From: Pseudo-nitzschia pungens
Lineage: Eukaryota; Bacillariophyta; Bacillariophyceae; Bacillariales; Bacillariaceae
Reading direction: 5' to 3'
DNA: 64,000 bases
Assembly: GCA_037355855.1 (NCBI GenBank)
Contig: CM074764.1
Location: 3,224,001-3,288,000, forward strand
The notes under the pieces were generated by a model. That model was not told where the DNA came from and did not search any database. It saw nothing but the letters and a program-made list of their open reading frames with translations. Shown here piece by piece: positions 53,106 through 63,981 of this stretch. Each line of letters begins with the position of its first letter. The stretch's first letter is position 1. Made by a program: the position numbers and the translations under genes.

Positions 53106-56100
53106 TCAACCCTGAGGTCCAGTGAGCCAGGCTCTGAGAAGAGCAGCCTCTTGTTGGTATGGCTGCACTGGTGGGGCAGGCGCTGCATATTGCTTCCTTG
53201 CAAGGTGGATGGTTGCAAGCCACTGCCGCTTGGCAGTCAGGGTGTAACCTTGTAGGACGTGGAAAGGAGTTTGTAAAAGGGAGTGTGACTGGGGAAGTGC
53301 ACCAGCTGCACCAATGGCCAATTCTGAAGTGATGGAAGCATCAAGAGATTGGTGTTGTTCAGCATCAAGGGTACCCCCAGGACCATGGAGTCGTTCATTC
53401 CTATATGTCCAAAGATCCCAGGAGGTAAGAAAGAACTGATGGATGATAGCTGTAGCCCAACGTTTGGGAGAGCGCTTGCTTCCAATGTGGGAGTAGTAGT
53501 CAGCCTGGATTTGGTACCAGCGAGGAGACCACCTACCAAGAAGCCAGTTGTGCCAACCAATAGTCCTCTGTGCTCTGACAGCAGAAGCTATTGCAAATGA
53601 GTAGGATGATGGATAAATGTTCTGGCCCTTCCGAACTCTGGTGAGGAGATCCACAATGGCAGCCACCAATGATGGATCAGTTTGTTCAACTTCAAGCCTC
53701 TTCTGCAGTGGTCCCGTGAAGGCAGACACACTATGCGTGACAGCCCCAGTATCCTTGCAGGAGAGCACATGAGAAACCTTCTCGTTGTCTGCATCACACA
53801 AGGGACACCTGGAGTGATCCTGATACTGGTAGTGAAGTAGTTGGTTGCCAACACCAATGCATCCAGAAGCAAACTTGACAAACCACCTTTGCATGCCAGG
53901 AGGTAGACGCTTGAAGGCAGACAGATGGGCACACCAATGGATGGAACTCAGAACAGGGTGTGGAATGGGGATGTCATGGTGGGTCTGCCAATATTTAAGA
54001 AGAGGAGGACCAGAAATGGCAACATGCAGAGCATTCCGATCAAACCTTGAACACTTGCATCCATTGAGAGAAAAAGCCCAGGGCTCAAACACAAGTCTGG
54101 GATAGTGATGGGCAGAAGCTCTATGGACAGAGAGAAATGCCTTTGCCATGCTGTCAACCTGATGATTGCGAAGGGCCCACCAATCAAGAAAGATTCCAGC
54201 TTGATGGCCCTGAACCCACTGAAAGTGCACAGAGATTGGCAGGGCAGAAATCATGTTTCTGATGACATAAACATAATCAAAAGACTTCTGGGAAATAACC
54301 AATGGCCATGATCCCTCAGCCTGTTGGAGAGCTGTGTCACCATCCAGAGCAATGGTGATAGAGCCAGAAGAAATATCAAAAAGACTCACCAGAGCAGTGC
54401 AACAGGTGAGAACTCCAAGGATGCCTGCCAGCTCACTCCTATAGGATGATTGGTCCTCAGGGGATCCACTGACAAAATTACAGCCAGTGAGGAACAATGA
54501 AGCATTCTTGGTGGAGGTATTGGGTGATAGAATGAAAGCAGAAGTTCCTCTGAGAAGTTCCGGATCAAATGAACCATCACATACAGCACTGGCAGTACCA
54601 CTCTCAATAGCATCAACAAGGTGCTGACAGCCAGCCTGTGGTAGGGAATATTTGTGGAGAAGTACTCTTGGAGACTCACAGAGTGCATCAAAGGCATCTA
54701 CTGGGGAGTCTGGAAGAGAATCAAATGGATTGTACACCAGAGGATCCATGTCAGGAGTCGCAGAGACAAAGGCTGAGGACCCAACAACGCGTACAACTTG
54801 TCCACAAATAACAGGGCAGACAAGCACATCAGCACAGGCTGGTTTGTCAGAAATGAGTTCAGAAGTGACCCTGTATCTGCCCCTGCCCTGGGAGGTGCTC
54901 ACAATCCAGCCAGTAGAAGTTTTGAAGAATATTCTGTTGGTGGATGGAGACAAAAACCAAGGCCAAAGAGAAGCTGTCTGGGGAGAGAGCCAAGGCCCTA
55001 GATGAAAAGAAGGAGCCAGTGCCCTGGCTGCAGGGGGTGGACAGGGGGGAAGAAAACAGGTCTGAAGAGCCTTAGTCCATAAGCGCTGTGCTGCTGGAGG
55101 CCAAGATGGAGGACATCTAGGCCAGTCAAGATGATCCCTCAAGTGATTGGAGGATGTCAGCTGGAAGGCCATAGGTGAGAGTCTTTTTCCATCTGGAGTA
55201 CAAATGTCAGCAAGGGAGATAGCCTTGAGTGACATGCGCATGTGATTCAATAGGGACAAGTCATCACCTCTGAAGCCAGCGTTGACAAAGGCTTGCATGA
55301 GATAGCAGTCATTGGAACGTAGCAGGGGAAGATCTGGGAAGTCTTCAAACAAGCTCACAGGGTGATCAGAGAAAAACTTCCACACATGTTTGTACCAGCA
55401 AGGAGTGACGTAGGAATCAAAGGGATGATATGGGGTGACACCAAGATGGAGAGGAATGCCAAGTTCGAGCCGTAGAGACTCAGCAGTTAGCCTGAGAATC
55501 CGACCAGTTTGGGAGGACCTGACAGATTCCTGAAAGAGAGTGGCAATATGACTGAACTCTTGGAGGAGGTAGGGATGAACGAAACCAAAGCCTTGATAGA
55601 GGGAAGGACCATAGAAGACATGTCTGGGAAATGTCCGTGACATCCCTGCTTTATTCAGCACAGGAACAAGTGCTGGGTGAATGATCTTCGTCCAGGTGGC
55701 CTCATCAAGTTGCGTGACAGGCATGGGGTATTCAACAGACTTCATGAAAGAATACTTGAATGTGTAGAGGGATGCCCGCTTCTCACACTTGGAAGCCTTG
55801 AGCTGAGAGCCAAAAGACTGAGACTGGGACTTCATGTGAGCAATCTGTGCTTCCTCATTGCCATCCATGGAGATAAAAACCCCAAGGGTCTTGTCAGCAT
55901 GGTCAACTTCAAAACGATCCAGGGTAGCTCGATTGCCATTCTTGTCAGCAACAGAGAAGTCACCGGGCATGTCAGCAATGGAGCGATAGTCCCAACCAGA
56001 TCCATTCCATTTGAAATTAATCAAATAACAGAAGGATTTGGCAGGTTCAATCGCACCACCAGTGGCAATAATCCCTCCAGCCCATCGGTCAAGAGCTGCC

Positions 56101-59018
56101 TGAAAATCAACAGCCAATTCCTCACCAGATGTTGAGGAATCAGAGCCAGCACAAAACAAATCTGTGTCATCCACAAAGGCAAAACCCACAAGAGAAACCA
56201 GTTGCAGTGACAAAGAAGTGATAAGATGGACACCATGCCCAGCCTGTTGCATCATTCGGAAGACAATTGTTGACACCAAGGCCCAAAGAGTTGGACCAAT
56301 ACCATTGCCTTGGCCACAACCACTGAGAGGAACAGGTTCATCACCATACACAGGGCCGGACCGACCAAAACCAGTTTTGATGTGATGCTTAGCATGTTGC
56401 AGAGTAAACAGAAGAACGTCACACACATGGGCAGGAACCCCAAAGCTCTGGAGAGTGAGACCTGCAATAGGATGAGAGATTCTATCATAACAGCCCTTGG
56501 CATCATTCATAGCAACAGCACCAGATCTGCGCTTCTGCCGCAACACATCACAGATGAGCTTCTTGTTCAGGCAGGTGTTGATGGCCTTGTGGTGTTTCCT
56601 GCTTCCATGTTGATCAACAGCCACGGCATTGGCACGTTCAGCATGGGCAAGAATGCGTCTGCCAATCATCTTGTTGTTGATTTGGAACTCAGGAGACATC
56701 AGCTGAATAAGCCTCATCTTATCCACTCTATATTCACCAGGTTTCTTGAAGATCTCAACATCAGTGATGACCTGCCAAGCAGAAGGAGAGAAGCCAACAA
56801 TCAATGGGACAGATCTCAGGAGAGTGTCAAACTTGTTCAGCTGGGGATCCAGGGCAAATGCCTTGTGGTGGGCAAAACTCAAACAAGAAGGTTCACTTGC
56901 TGTGCGTTCCCTCTGGCGTTTCCAGGCAGCAGCATTGTCAGCTGGACACACTGAATAGTCAAAGGGGGGCAAACTCAGTATAGAGTCAGGGACTTTGAGA
57001 CAGGAAAGAAATTCAGAAAGGTATTTGTCAGTGGCAGGAGGAGGATTATATGTGCCATCAAGAACACGAGTCGCAGCCTGGGCAGTGCCTAGGTAGCCGA
57101 AATCTTGAATGAAGGAGGGAGTCATGGAAGGAGTGCCAAGACACTGCTGTTGACGCCGGACATTGGATTCAGCCATAGCTGGTACCATAGTAGACTGAGA
57201 CTCCAAGACCTGTTCAACACCATCATGGCCAACTGCAATAGCTCGCAAGACTGCTGACTTGTGGACACGTCCCCGAATAGACCGAGCAGCAAGACCAAGC
57301 TCTCTTTGAAGACGTTCCCTGCGCATCCTGGCACGAATCTGGGAAGCAGTCTGGTTGTGAGGCTTGCCTTCAGCAAGAAGTGCATCCACCAGGCCTTGAT
57401 TGAAGGAGTCTCTCCATGAGGGGGCCAATTTCTTCACTGCCCGGTATTGCTTGTAAGCTTGTTTCAGATGGAGGAGAGCACTGGAAAGGTCACTGTGTTC
57501 TCCTTTGTAGAGAGAAAGCTTGCAGGCCAACCTTTTCAAAACAGTATGACTGGTGGACACACCCTGTCTCAACTTAACAACACGCCTCCAAAAGTCAATT
57601 GTATCACGATAGACTTGCAGCTTTGGTGACCATGGAACCAAACCAGCTCTAGTGTGGCAGAGGTTTTGTTCAACAGAGAGCCTAAGAGAGGTAGAGGTTT
57701 CATGGAGTACTTCATATGTGGTGATGAGATCAGTGGGCACAGAAATATCCCCAGACTGAAACTGAGCCAGGAGGTGCTCCAGCTTAGCTTGGAGAGAAAA
57801 CACCCCAGCCTGGAGAAAGCTGTGCCTGACACGCTTGAAATACCGGTGGCGCAGATGAGGGTGGGAGGACTGGAGTTTGGAAGGAGAGAAGCTCACGGGA
57901 GGTGGCAAATGTTTGCCCATGAGGCTGCAATTACAGACTTCAATCCAAAGCATTCTGTGGTCAGATTCCATACCATAGACACCACCAAAGGGACAATACC
58001 CAGCCCTGAGAACATCAACATTCTCAGAGACCCAAATGGCATCAATTGGTGTTCTGGTAGTGTTGCGGTTGTGAGTGGCAGGAGGCGAAGACATACTATG
58101 TAGTGTAAGAATGGCCTCTCTGAAACCAAGAGCCTTGAGCTCAAAAGACAAGCCATCAGTTCGAACATCAGCATTCTGGTCAATCCCAACAATGACCTGG
58201 TCACCTGCATCAAGGCAGACCTGAAGGGCAGCAGTCAAATCCCTGTGAAAAAGAATGCATGGATTGGGACTGAAAAGATTTTCAGCTGCTTGAAAGTAGC
58301 GGCACTGTTGATTCCAGACTGAACCAAGATCCCTATCATTTTCAACTGGGCAGTAAGCAGAAAACATGGTGACATTGTAGCCATCCCTGCCTTGAAACTT
58401 GACAAAGGACCATCTTCCAAGACCAGAAGGATCAGCCCCATGGGCAATCTTGTGGGAACTGAACAGTTGATCAATGGAAAACCCTGTGCCACCAGGCTGA
58501 AGCCATGAGCAGTCAGAAGCTTCATGCTTGTTGTTGGCAAGATAGGAAAAACTTGAGGGACAGACATTCTTCATGCGCCGATTGAAAAGATCACAGGGCA
58601 GGAGTTTGGATTCATTCAAACAATGTTCAGCAAAAAGAGCCACACTGGCATTGCTCTTGACAAATTGACGGGCGTTGTGCTTGGACATGGACATAAAGGC
58701 AGCTCTACGCTGGGGTCCAATGTTTTGGAAGGTGATGATGGTGGAATTAGATGATGGAGCTTGAGGAAAGGAATGACCAAAACTGTCGGAATCCTTAGCA
58801 GCAAGTGAGTCTCCATGAAGAGTTAATTGGACAAAATGAGAGACAGGGGAAGAGGCGGAGGGGGGAAAGGGAGAAACAGGAGAAGCATTGATGGGATTTG
58901 GATTGGAAGGCATCCCATCAAACCTCGTACCAGAAGATCTAACCATGATCAGAAGGAAACCGAGTCTTTCGCACGGAAGAGAGAGTTGCCGGAGCTGATT
59001 TGGTGGAGACATTGGCAT
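53106..59018 (-). CDS. LINE2 ORF2: endonuclease, reverse transcriptase, RNase H
   Basis: 1970 residues, nearly identical to LINE1 ORF2. Catalytic motifs are intact: GIDQNADV and SDHRMLW (endonuclease), AMNDAKGCYDRI and FVDDTDLF (RT), CDGSFD and ALDGDTAL (RNase H), plus the CPLCDADNEKVSHVLSC knuckle. It ends TGPQG where LINE1 has an earlier stop. Differences are mostly single substitutions, so both copies are young. The ORF overlaps the end of ORF1 by 80 nt. Confidence 0.93.
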   Translation of the reverse strand: MPMSPPNQLRQLSLPCERLGFLLIMVRSSGTRFDGMPSNPNPINASPVSPFPPSASSPVSHFVQLTLHGDSLAAKDSDSFGHSFPQAPSSNSTIITFQNIGPQRRAAFMSMSKHNARQFVKSNASVALFAEHCLNESKLLPCDLFNRRMKNVCPSSFSYLANNKHEASDCSWLQPGGTGFSIDQLFSSHKIAHGADPSGLGRWSFVKFQGRDGYNVTMFSAYCPVENDRDLGSVWNQQCRYFQAAENLFSPNPCILFHRDLTAALQVCLDAGDQVIVGIDQNADVRTDGLSFELKALGFREAILTLHSMSSPPATHNRNTTRTPIDAIWVSENVDVLRAGYCPFGGVYGMESDHRMLWIEVCNCSLMGKHLPPPVSFSPSKLQSSHPHLRHRYFKRVRHSFLQAGVFSLQAKLEHLLAQFQSGDISVPTDLITTYEVLHETSTSLRLSVEQNLCHTRAGLVPWSPKLQVYRDTIDFWRRVVKLRQGVSTSHTVLKRLACKLSLYKGEHSDLSSALLHLKQAYKQYRAVKKLAPSWRDSFNQGLVDALLAEGKPHNQTASQIRARMRRERLQRELGLAARSIRGRVHKSAVLRAIAVGHDGVEQVLESQSTMVPAMAESNVRRQQQCLGTPSMTPSFIQDFGYLGTAQAATRVLDGTYNPPPATDKYLSEFLSCLKVPDSILSLPPFDYSVCPADNAAAWKRQRERTASEPSCLSFAHHKAFALDPQLNKFDTLLRSVPLIVGFSPSAWQVITDVEIFKKPGEYRVDKMRLIQLMSPEFQINNKMIGRRILAHAERANAVAVDQHGSRKHHKAINTCLNKKLICDVLRQKRRSGAVAMNDAKGCYDRISHPIAGLTLQSFGVPAHVCDVLLFTLQHAKHHIKTGFGRSGPVYGDEPVPLSGCGQGNGIGPTLWALVSTIVFRMMQQAGHGVHLITSLSLQLVSLVGFAFVDDTDLFCAGSDSSTSGEELAVDFQAALDRWAGGIIATGGAIEPAKSFCYLINFKWNGSGWDYRSIADMPGDFSVADKNGNRATLDRFEVDHADKTLGVFISMDGNEEAQIAHMKSQSQSFGSQLKASKCEKRASLYTFKYSFMKSVEYPMPVTQLDEATWTKIIHPALVPVLNKAGMSRTFPRHVFYGPSLYQGFGFVHPYLLQEFSHIATLFQESVRSSQTGRILRLTAESLRLELGIPLHLGVTPYHPFDSYVTPCWYKHVWKFFSDHPVSLFEDFPDLPLLRSNDCYLMQAFVNAGFRGDDLSLLNHMRMSLKAISLADICTPDGKRLSPMAFQLTSSNHLRDHLDWPRCPPSWPPAAQRLWTKALQTCFLPPCPPPAARALAPSFHLGPWLSPQTASLWPWFLSPSTNRIFFKTSTGWIVSTSQGRGRYRVTSELISDKPACADVLVCPVICGQVVRVVGSSAFVSATPDMDPLVYNPFDSLPDSPVDAFDALCESPRVLLHKYSLPQAGCQHLVDAIESGTASAVCDGSFDPELLRGTSAFILSPNTSTKNASLFLTGCNFVSGSPEDQSSYRSELAGILGVLTCCTALVSLFDISSGSITIALDGDTALQQAEGSWPLVISQKSFDYVYVIRNMISALPISVHFQWVQGHQAGIFLDWWALRNHQVDSMAKAFLSVHRASAHHYPRLVFEPWAFSLNGCKCSRFDRNALHVAISGPPLLKYWQTHHDIPIPHPVLSSIHWCAHLSAFKRLPPGMQRWFVKFASGCIGVGNQLLHYQYQDHSRCPLCDADNEKVSHVLSCKDTGAVTHSVSAFTGPLQKRLEVEQTDPSLVAAIVDLLTRVRKGQNIYPSSYSFAIASAVRAQRTIGWHNWLLGRWSPRWYQIQADYYSHIGSKRSPKRWATAIIHQFFLTSWDLWTYRNERLHGPGGTLDAEQHQSLDASITSELAIGAAGALPQSHSLLQTPFHVLQGYTLTAKRQWLATIHLARKQYAAPAPPVQPYQQEAALLRAWLTGPQG

Positions 59019-61086
59019 GGCTCAAGTCACTGACACTAGCATCATGACTGGAAGAGAATGCAATGGCAGCAACTCCAAGCCTCAATGCAGAGGCTGCATC
59101 TTCCCCACCACCGGCAGCAGGAACTGCAGTTGAGGACTCAGGAGAGACCACAGTGAGGTCACCAGCCATGGCATTATGGGGAGGGTCAGGAACTTCAGGG
59201 GGAACTTCAGGAGAGATACCAGGGGAGGCATCAGCCTTGGCCACATGGGTAGGATCACCGCCAGGAGGAACAGCACCTGCAGGCGCTGAGGCCTGGACAG
59301 CAGTAAGATTGGAAGTGCCAGTCGCTAAAGTATCCATGGATTGAGAATCATCAAAGCCTCCACCACCACTGTCAGCACGGGCTTGGAGGTTAAAGTGCAA
59401 ATCCAGATCAAAAGTGAGGTCTGGGGCAAGGTCAACTGACAAGTCATCATCAACAAGTTCCCAATCTCTTGCATCCCCATCACCAAAAAAGGGAAGAGAG
59501 TTATCCTGCATTGGATCTGCAGCAGGTGCACACAATTGACTGCATCATCCCAATGGTAAGCTTCCATTTCAGTCAAGCACTCAGAAGAGAACCATTGTCT
59601 AACACAAGAACCATACTGAGCTTCCAGAAAAATAGGCAGGAAAGACAACATGGCCATTGCTTCAGCCTTGGTAGTGATGTTGTACAAAGCAAGGATCTCG
59701 CCTCGGTATGAACTGGTATCGACAGAAAGAAAAAGAGGCCATGACCAATTGTCACGGGTTCTGATACCCAGAAGCACACTGCGCAGTGTCTTCAAACCCA
59801 GCCCTTGGCCCAAGTCAACTGGAAGATCAAGATCAACTACCCCCAGAACAGGAGCAGTTTCATGGCTCTCAATAAATTTGGCTTGGCGGTGCTTAGCCTG
59901 GCGGACAGTCTTGAGCTTGGAGGGGGGAAGAGGTCTGTCAGAAGGATTGGTAGCTGTCTCAATAAACTTGTAGAATTTACCATCAGGTAAAGAGGCAATG
60001 TCTGAAGGTTTGCAATGGTTGAACTGGGCTTTGAGGAGCTTAACAGTTTGGGCGCGCTTTGTTGCATCACATAAAACATGAGCAGCCAGAACCGGATTGG
60101 GATCAGGAGTTCTGGAGTTGTCAAGGCTGATATTCTTCCTGATAACAGCAATAGGACATGCCTGAAACCTGGGATGAGTCTGAAGCAATTCGTTGTAGTG
60201 GTCAAGATCAAAACTCTGCATGTAAGATCCAAGGAGAAAGCCACAGGTGACAATAACTGGGGCCTGTATGTGGTCATATTTCAGGTCCATGTCACGGTCT
60301 CTGAGCCTCTGGAGCAATTGTGCTGAAAAGAGTTTCTCCAGGGAAGCACTGTGTCCCAAAAAGAAGCGTAGATGAGGAGCAGTTCTACTGCGAAGCCAGA
60401 GCTGAGCAACATACAATTCCAAGGTCTTCCTGTCAGGAAGTGTCGTCCAGAACTTGGTAACAGGCTTGGCCTTGGGGTGGAGCCTGGCTCTGGAGGGAAA
60501 AACATACAACACCAGGCGCTTGTCAACAGTCCATAGAAGATCCAAAGCTTCCTTGAGAGACTTGAGCAGCTCATCATACAGTTCCCCAGGGCGTTGTGAC
60601 ATCAGCCTTGGAAGGGACAGAGTGACATAAGAACTATGAGAACACTTGGTGCCAGCAGTGACATCCACTGGAGCTCTAGAATCACTGGAGCAAACCCCTC
60701 GGCGTTGGAGGAAATGCCCAGCAGAAGAGGACAAGACAGTAGCATCACCACCACCAGGAAGAAAGGACACTGATTTGGAAGTGGAAGCATCATCAACTGC
60801 AGTTGGCGCAGGTGTAGGAGGTCGCTTCTTGAAATGCCAGTGGGAGCCAAGCACCTGGTTAGCTGCCAACCAAACTTTTCCTTCAGTGCTGGGCAAAAGG
60901 TTCCCTTCACAGTACATGGTGTCAAAACACTCAGGTGACATCTTGGCCAAACCAATAAGACATCTCCTCAGAGCATGGCTGGAAGGTTGCTTGGTCCAGT
61001 CTGCAGAAGCTTGAAAGCAGAGAGTAGCAAGGGAAACCAGGGACTCCACAGAAGCAGTTCTCCAATCAGGGTTGTCAGGAAAAGGC
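58939..61086 (-). pseudogene. LINE2 ORF1, frameshifted and missing its start
   Basis: Matches LINE1 ORF1 from about residue 270 (PDNPDWRTASVE) to the end. Near 59530 ten bases present in LINE1 (GTTTCCACAA on the plus strand) are absent, so the upstream part (61086-59531) and the last ~195 codons (59535-58939) are in different frames. The start is lost in the gap. Confidence 0.88.
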
Positions 61087-61586
61087 NNNNNNNNNNNNNN
61101 NNNNNNNNNNNNNNNNNNNNNNNNNNNNNNNNNNNNNNNNNNNNNNNNNNNNNNNNNNNNNNNNNNNNNNNNNNNNNNNNNNNNNNNNNNNNNNNNNNNN
61201 NNNNNNNNNNNNNNNNNNNNNNNNNNNNNNNNNNNNNNNNNNNNNNNNNNNNNNNNNNNNNNNNNNNNNNNNNNNNNNNNNNNNNNNNNNNNNNNNNNNN
61301 NNNNNNNNNNNNNNNNNNNNNNNNNNNNNNNNNNNNNNNNNNNNNNNNNNNNNNNNNNNNNNNNNNNNNNNNNNNNNNNNNNNNNNNNNNNNNNNNNNNN
61401 NNNNNNNNNNNNNNNNNNNNNNNNNNNNNNNNNNNNNNNNNNNNNNNNNNNNNNNNNNNNNNNNNNNNNNNNNNNNNNNNNNNNNNNNNNNNNNNNNNNN
61501 NNNNNNNNNNNNNNNNNNNNNNNNNNNNNNNNNNNNNNNNNNNNNNNNNNNNNNNNNNNNNNNNNNNNNNNNNNNNNNNNNNNNNN
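61087..61586. other. Assembly gap (500 N)
   Basis: Exactly 500 N, probably a placeholder. LINE2 sequence on the left and CCCCAA-rich repeat on the right show no continuity, so order and distance across it are not assured. Confidence 0.99.
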
Positions 61587-61887
61587 ACAACCCCAACAAC
61601 CAACCCCAACAACCCCAACAACCCCAACCCCAACAACCCCAAACCCCAACAACCCCAACCCCAACAACCCCAACAAACCCCAACAACCCCAACCCCAACA
61701 ACCCCAACCCCAACAACCCCAACCCCAACAACCCCAACAACCCCAACCCCAACAACCCCAACCCCAACAACCCCAACCCCAACCCCAACAACCCCAACCC
61801 CAACAACCCCAACCCCAACAACCCCAACAACCCCAACAACAACCCCAACCCCAACAACCCCAACCCCAACAACCCCAACCCCAACAA
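61587..61887. repeat. CCCCAACAA / CCCCAACCCCAACAA array, left block
   Basis: Irregular alternation of CCCCAA and CCCCAACAA words. The minus strand is rich in TTGGGG, capable of G-quadruplexes. The LGL/WGC-rich ORFs reported by translation are artefacts of this repeat. Its left edge is the gap. Confidence 0.95.
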
Positions 61888-62080
61888 AAATTTGAAAAAA
61901 TTTTCACCCGCTAGCATTTTATATGGGGACCAAAAAATTTTCTCTAAGTTTTTGCTGTTTTTTTTGACCCATTTTTTTAAGTGTCCAAGGCTACTCCCGG
62001 GTCCAGGTGGGGCTAGAGAGTAGCAAAAAGGTCTGAACGGACCTAAAAGTCCATTTTAAACGCTAGGAAAAGACTACTAA
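61888..62080. other. Unique spacer between two CCCCAA-rich arrays
   Basis: About 190 bp, AT-rich then mixed, no ORF or known motif. Confidence 0.6.
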
Positions 62081-62687
62081 CAACCCCAACAACCCCAACC
62101 CCAACCCCAACAACCCCAACCCCAACAACAACAACCCCAACCCCAACAACCCCAACCCCAACAACCCCAACCCCAACAACCCCAACCCCAACAACCCCAA
62201 CCCCAACAACAACCCCAACAACCCCAACCCCAACAACAACCCCAACAACCCCAACCCCAACAACCCCAACAACCCCAACCCCAACAACCCCAACCCCAAC
62301 AACCCCAACAACCCCAACAACCCCAACAACCCCAACCCCAACAACAACAACCCCAACCCCAACAACAAACAACCCCAACCCCAACAACCCCAACCCCAAC
62401 AACCCCAACCCCAACAACCCCAACCCCAACAACCCCAACCCCAACAACCCCAACCCCAACAACCCCAACAACCCCAACCCCAACAACCCCAACCCCAACA
62501 ACCCCAACCCCAACAACCCCAACAACCCCAACAACCCCAACCCCAACAACCCCAACCCCAACAACCCCAACAACCCCAACCCCAACCAACAACCCCAACA
62601 ACCAACCCCAACCCCAACAACCCCAACCCCAACCCCAACAACCCCAACCCCAACAACCCCAACCCCAACAACCCCAACCCCAACAAG
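62081..62687. repeat. CCCCAACAA / CCCCAACCCCAACAA array, right block
   Basis: Same repeat and strand bias as the left block, about 600 bp. Unit order is irregular, unlike true telomeric repeat. Confidence 0.95.
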
Positions 62688-63437
62688 CCTAATCGTGGGA
62701 ACCGACAATGAATCAACATTTATGGCAGAGCATACCAAAGTGTGGCTATGCTCGCGACCTCGAAATTTTATATGTTTCCATTCTCAATTCGCTTAACAAT
62801 ATCTCGTAAAGTATCTAAACATTCACAATTTACATACTACTCCGAAATTTCTACTCTAGACCGCGATACTGTTGCGCTCACTGTCTGTTTCTACGCGCGA
62901 TACTGTTGCGCTCACTGTCTGTTTCTACGCGCGGTACTGTTGCGCTCACTTTCTGTTTATTATTACTTAACAACCTTGTTCTGTGTTGTTACATAGAGAA
63001 CCTTGAGGTTGAAAAAACAGTGTTTGTTTCTTAATTCATAAATAGATTCTTTCTTGTGTGTCGTAGTTTGGGAGATACGACAATAACAGATACAATTAAC
63101 CAGTAATAGTCTGTGTGCTAGAAGATGTTGGCGCCAGTGTGGCGTTTGAAGATGATGGGTCATACTAGATATAAACAAAAACTTGTTCAGCAGTTGACAA
63201 ACAATTTCTAGACCATAGTACAATCAAACCTAAAAACATGCTTACCTGTTGGATAGTAATGGCTAATGAACAGCATCAGAGAAACATCCAGACCAGGAGA
63301 TAATTGAACCAGCAACAATTCAAGCACAAATAAGCAAAAAATCAAAACATCCAGAAATCGAAAACACAAACAAGAACACATCCATGAAAATCCAGATATT
63401 TGACATATCTGACAATACCAACAACAAACGCACTCAC
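62688..63437. other. Noncoding stretch before LRR exons, with 34-bp tandem repeat
   Basis: 62866-62960 contains nearly three copies of CGATACTGTTGCGCTCACTG followed by TCTGTTTCTACGCG. A good minus-strand donor (ACAG|GTAAGC) lies at about 63250, hinting at a further exon of the LRR gene (reading ..ISHYYPTG), but no LRR is visible there. Confidence 0.5.
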
Positions 63438-63959
63438 GCAAATCAGTTCCATCAATACCTGTCAATAAACCAATCTCAGAAGGAATGCCTCCAGTAAATT
63501 GATTCTCAGCTGCAAACACACACAAATACACAACATGTAACAAACATTCAAGACACACATTAAGTATGTCATCAACAAATCCATTCACACAAAAACCCAA
63601 AAGCATTCACAAAACCACAAGCTTTAACACCATCAACAACCACTACAAACATCCGCACTGACCCAAATAAAGATGAGACAAGCGTGTCAACAACCCAATC
63701 TCAGAAGGAATGCCTCCAGTCAATTGATTCCCAGCTGCAAACACACACCAATACACAACATGTAACAAACATTCAACACACACATTAAGTATGTCATCAA
63801 CAAATCCATTCACACAAAAACCCAAAAGCATTCACAAAACCCCAAGCTTTCACACCATCAACAACCACTACAAACATCCGCACTCACTCAAATAAAGATA
63901 TACCAAGCCTGTCAACAACCCAATCTCAGAAGGAATGCCTCCAGTCAATTGATTCCCAG
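63438..63959 (-). CDS. Three exons of an LRR gene (partial)
   Basis: Exons 63959-63888, 63734-63663 and 63509-63438 are each exactly 72 nt, start phase 1 after TTTGCAG and end before GT donors (GTGAGTGCG, GTCAGTGCG, GTGAGTGCG). Each codes one 24-residue repeat of the form GNQLTGGIPSEIGLLTxLxx with YL, matching plant-type/diatom LRRs. The third (63509) has diverged at its end (GIDGTDL). Exons begin exactly 225 bp apart with near-identical introns, so the unit exon-plus-intron was tandemly duplicated. The start and further repeats lie to the right of the window. In diatoms such LRR proteins are often membrane receptors; the function here is unknown. Confidence 0.8.
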
Positions 63960-63981
63960 CTGCAAACACACAAACCAATAC
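63438..63981. repeat. 225-bp tandem duplication of LRR exon-intron units
   Basis: Exon acceptors at 63509, 63734 and 63959 are 225 bp apart. Intron sequence (CAACATGTAACAAACATTCA, AAATCCATTCACACAAAAAC) repeats nearly unchanged. The array probably continues beyond 64000. Confidence 0.92.

Larger units (their letters stand above)
52800..61086 (-). mobile_element. Second long LINE (LINE2), 5' part lost in assembly gap
   Basis: 3' end at about 52800 with an (ATTA)n tail and the same 3' UTR as LINE1. ORF2 53106-59018 and most of ORF1 follow. Sequence similarity to LINE1 is very high throughout. The 5' UTR and ORF1 start would lie at or beyond the N gap, so no TSD partner is visible. Confidence 0.92.

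Noticed and set aside
61587..62687. True telomere
   Set aside because: Repeat is irregular and internal, flanked on the right by unique sequence and a host gene; diatom telomeres are normally TTAGGG.
62043..62738. LGL/VGV/WGC-rich ORFs
   Set aside because: All three frames of the CCCCAA-type repeat are open; they are repeat translations.
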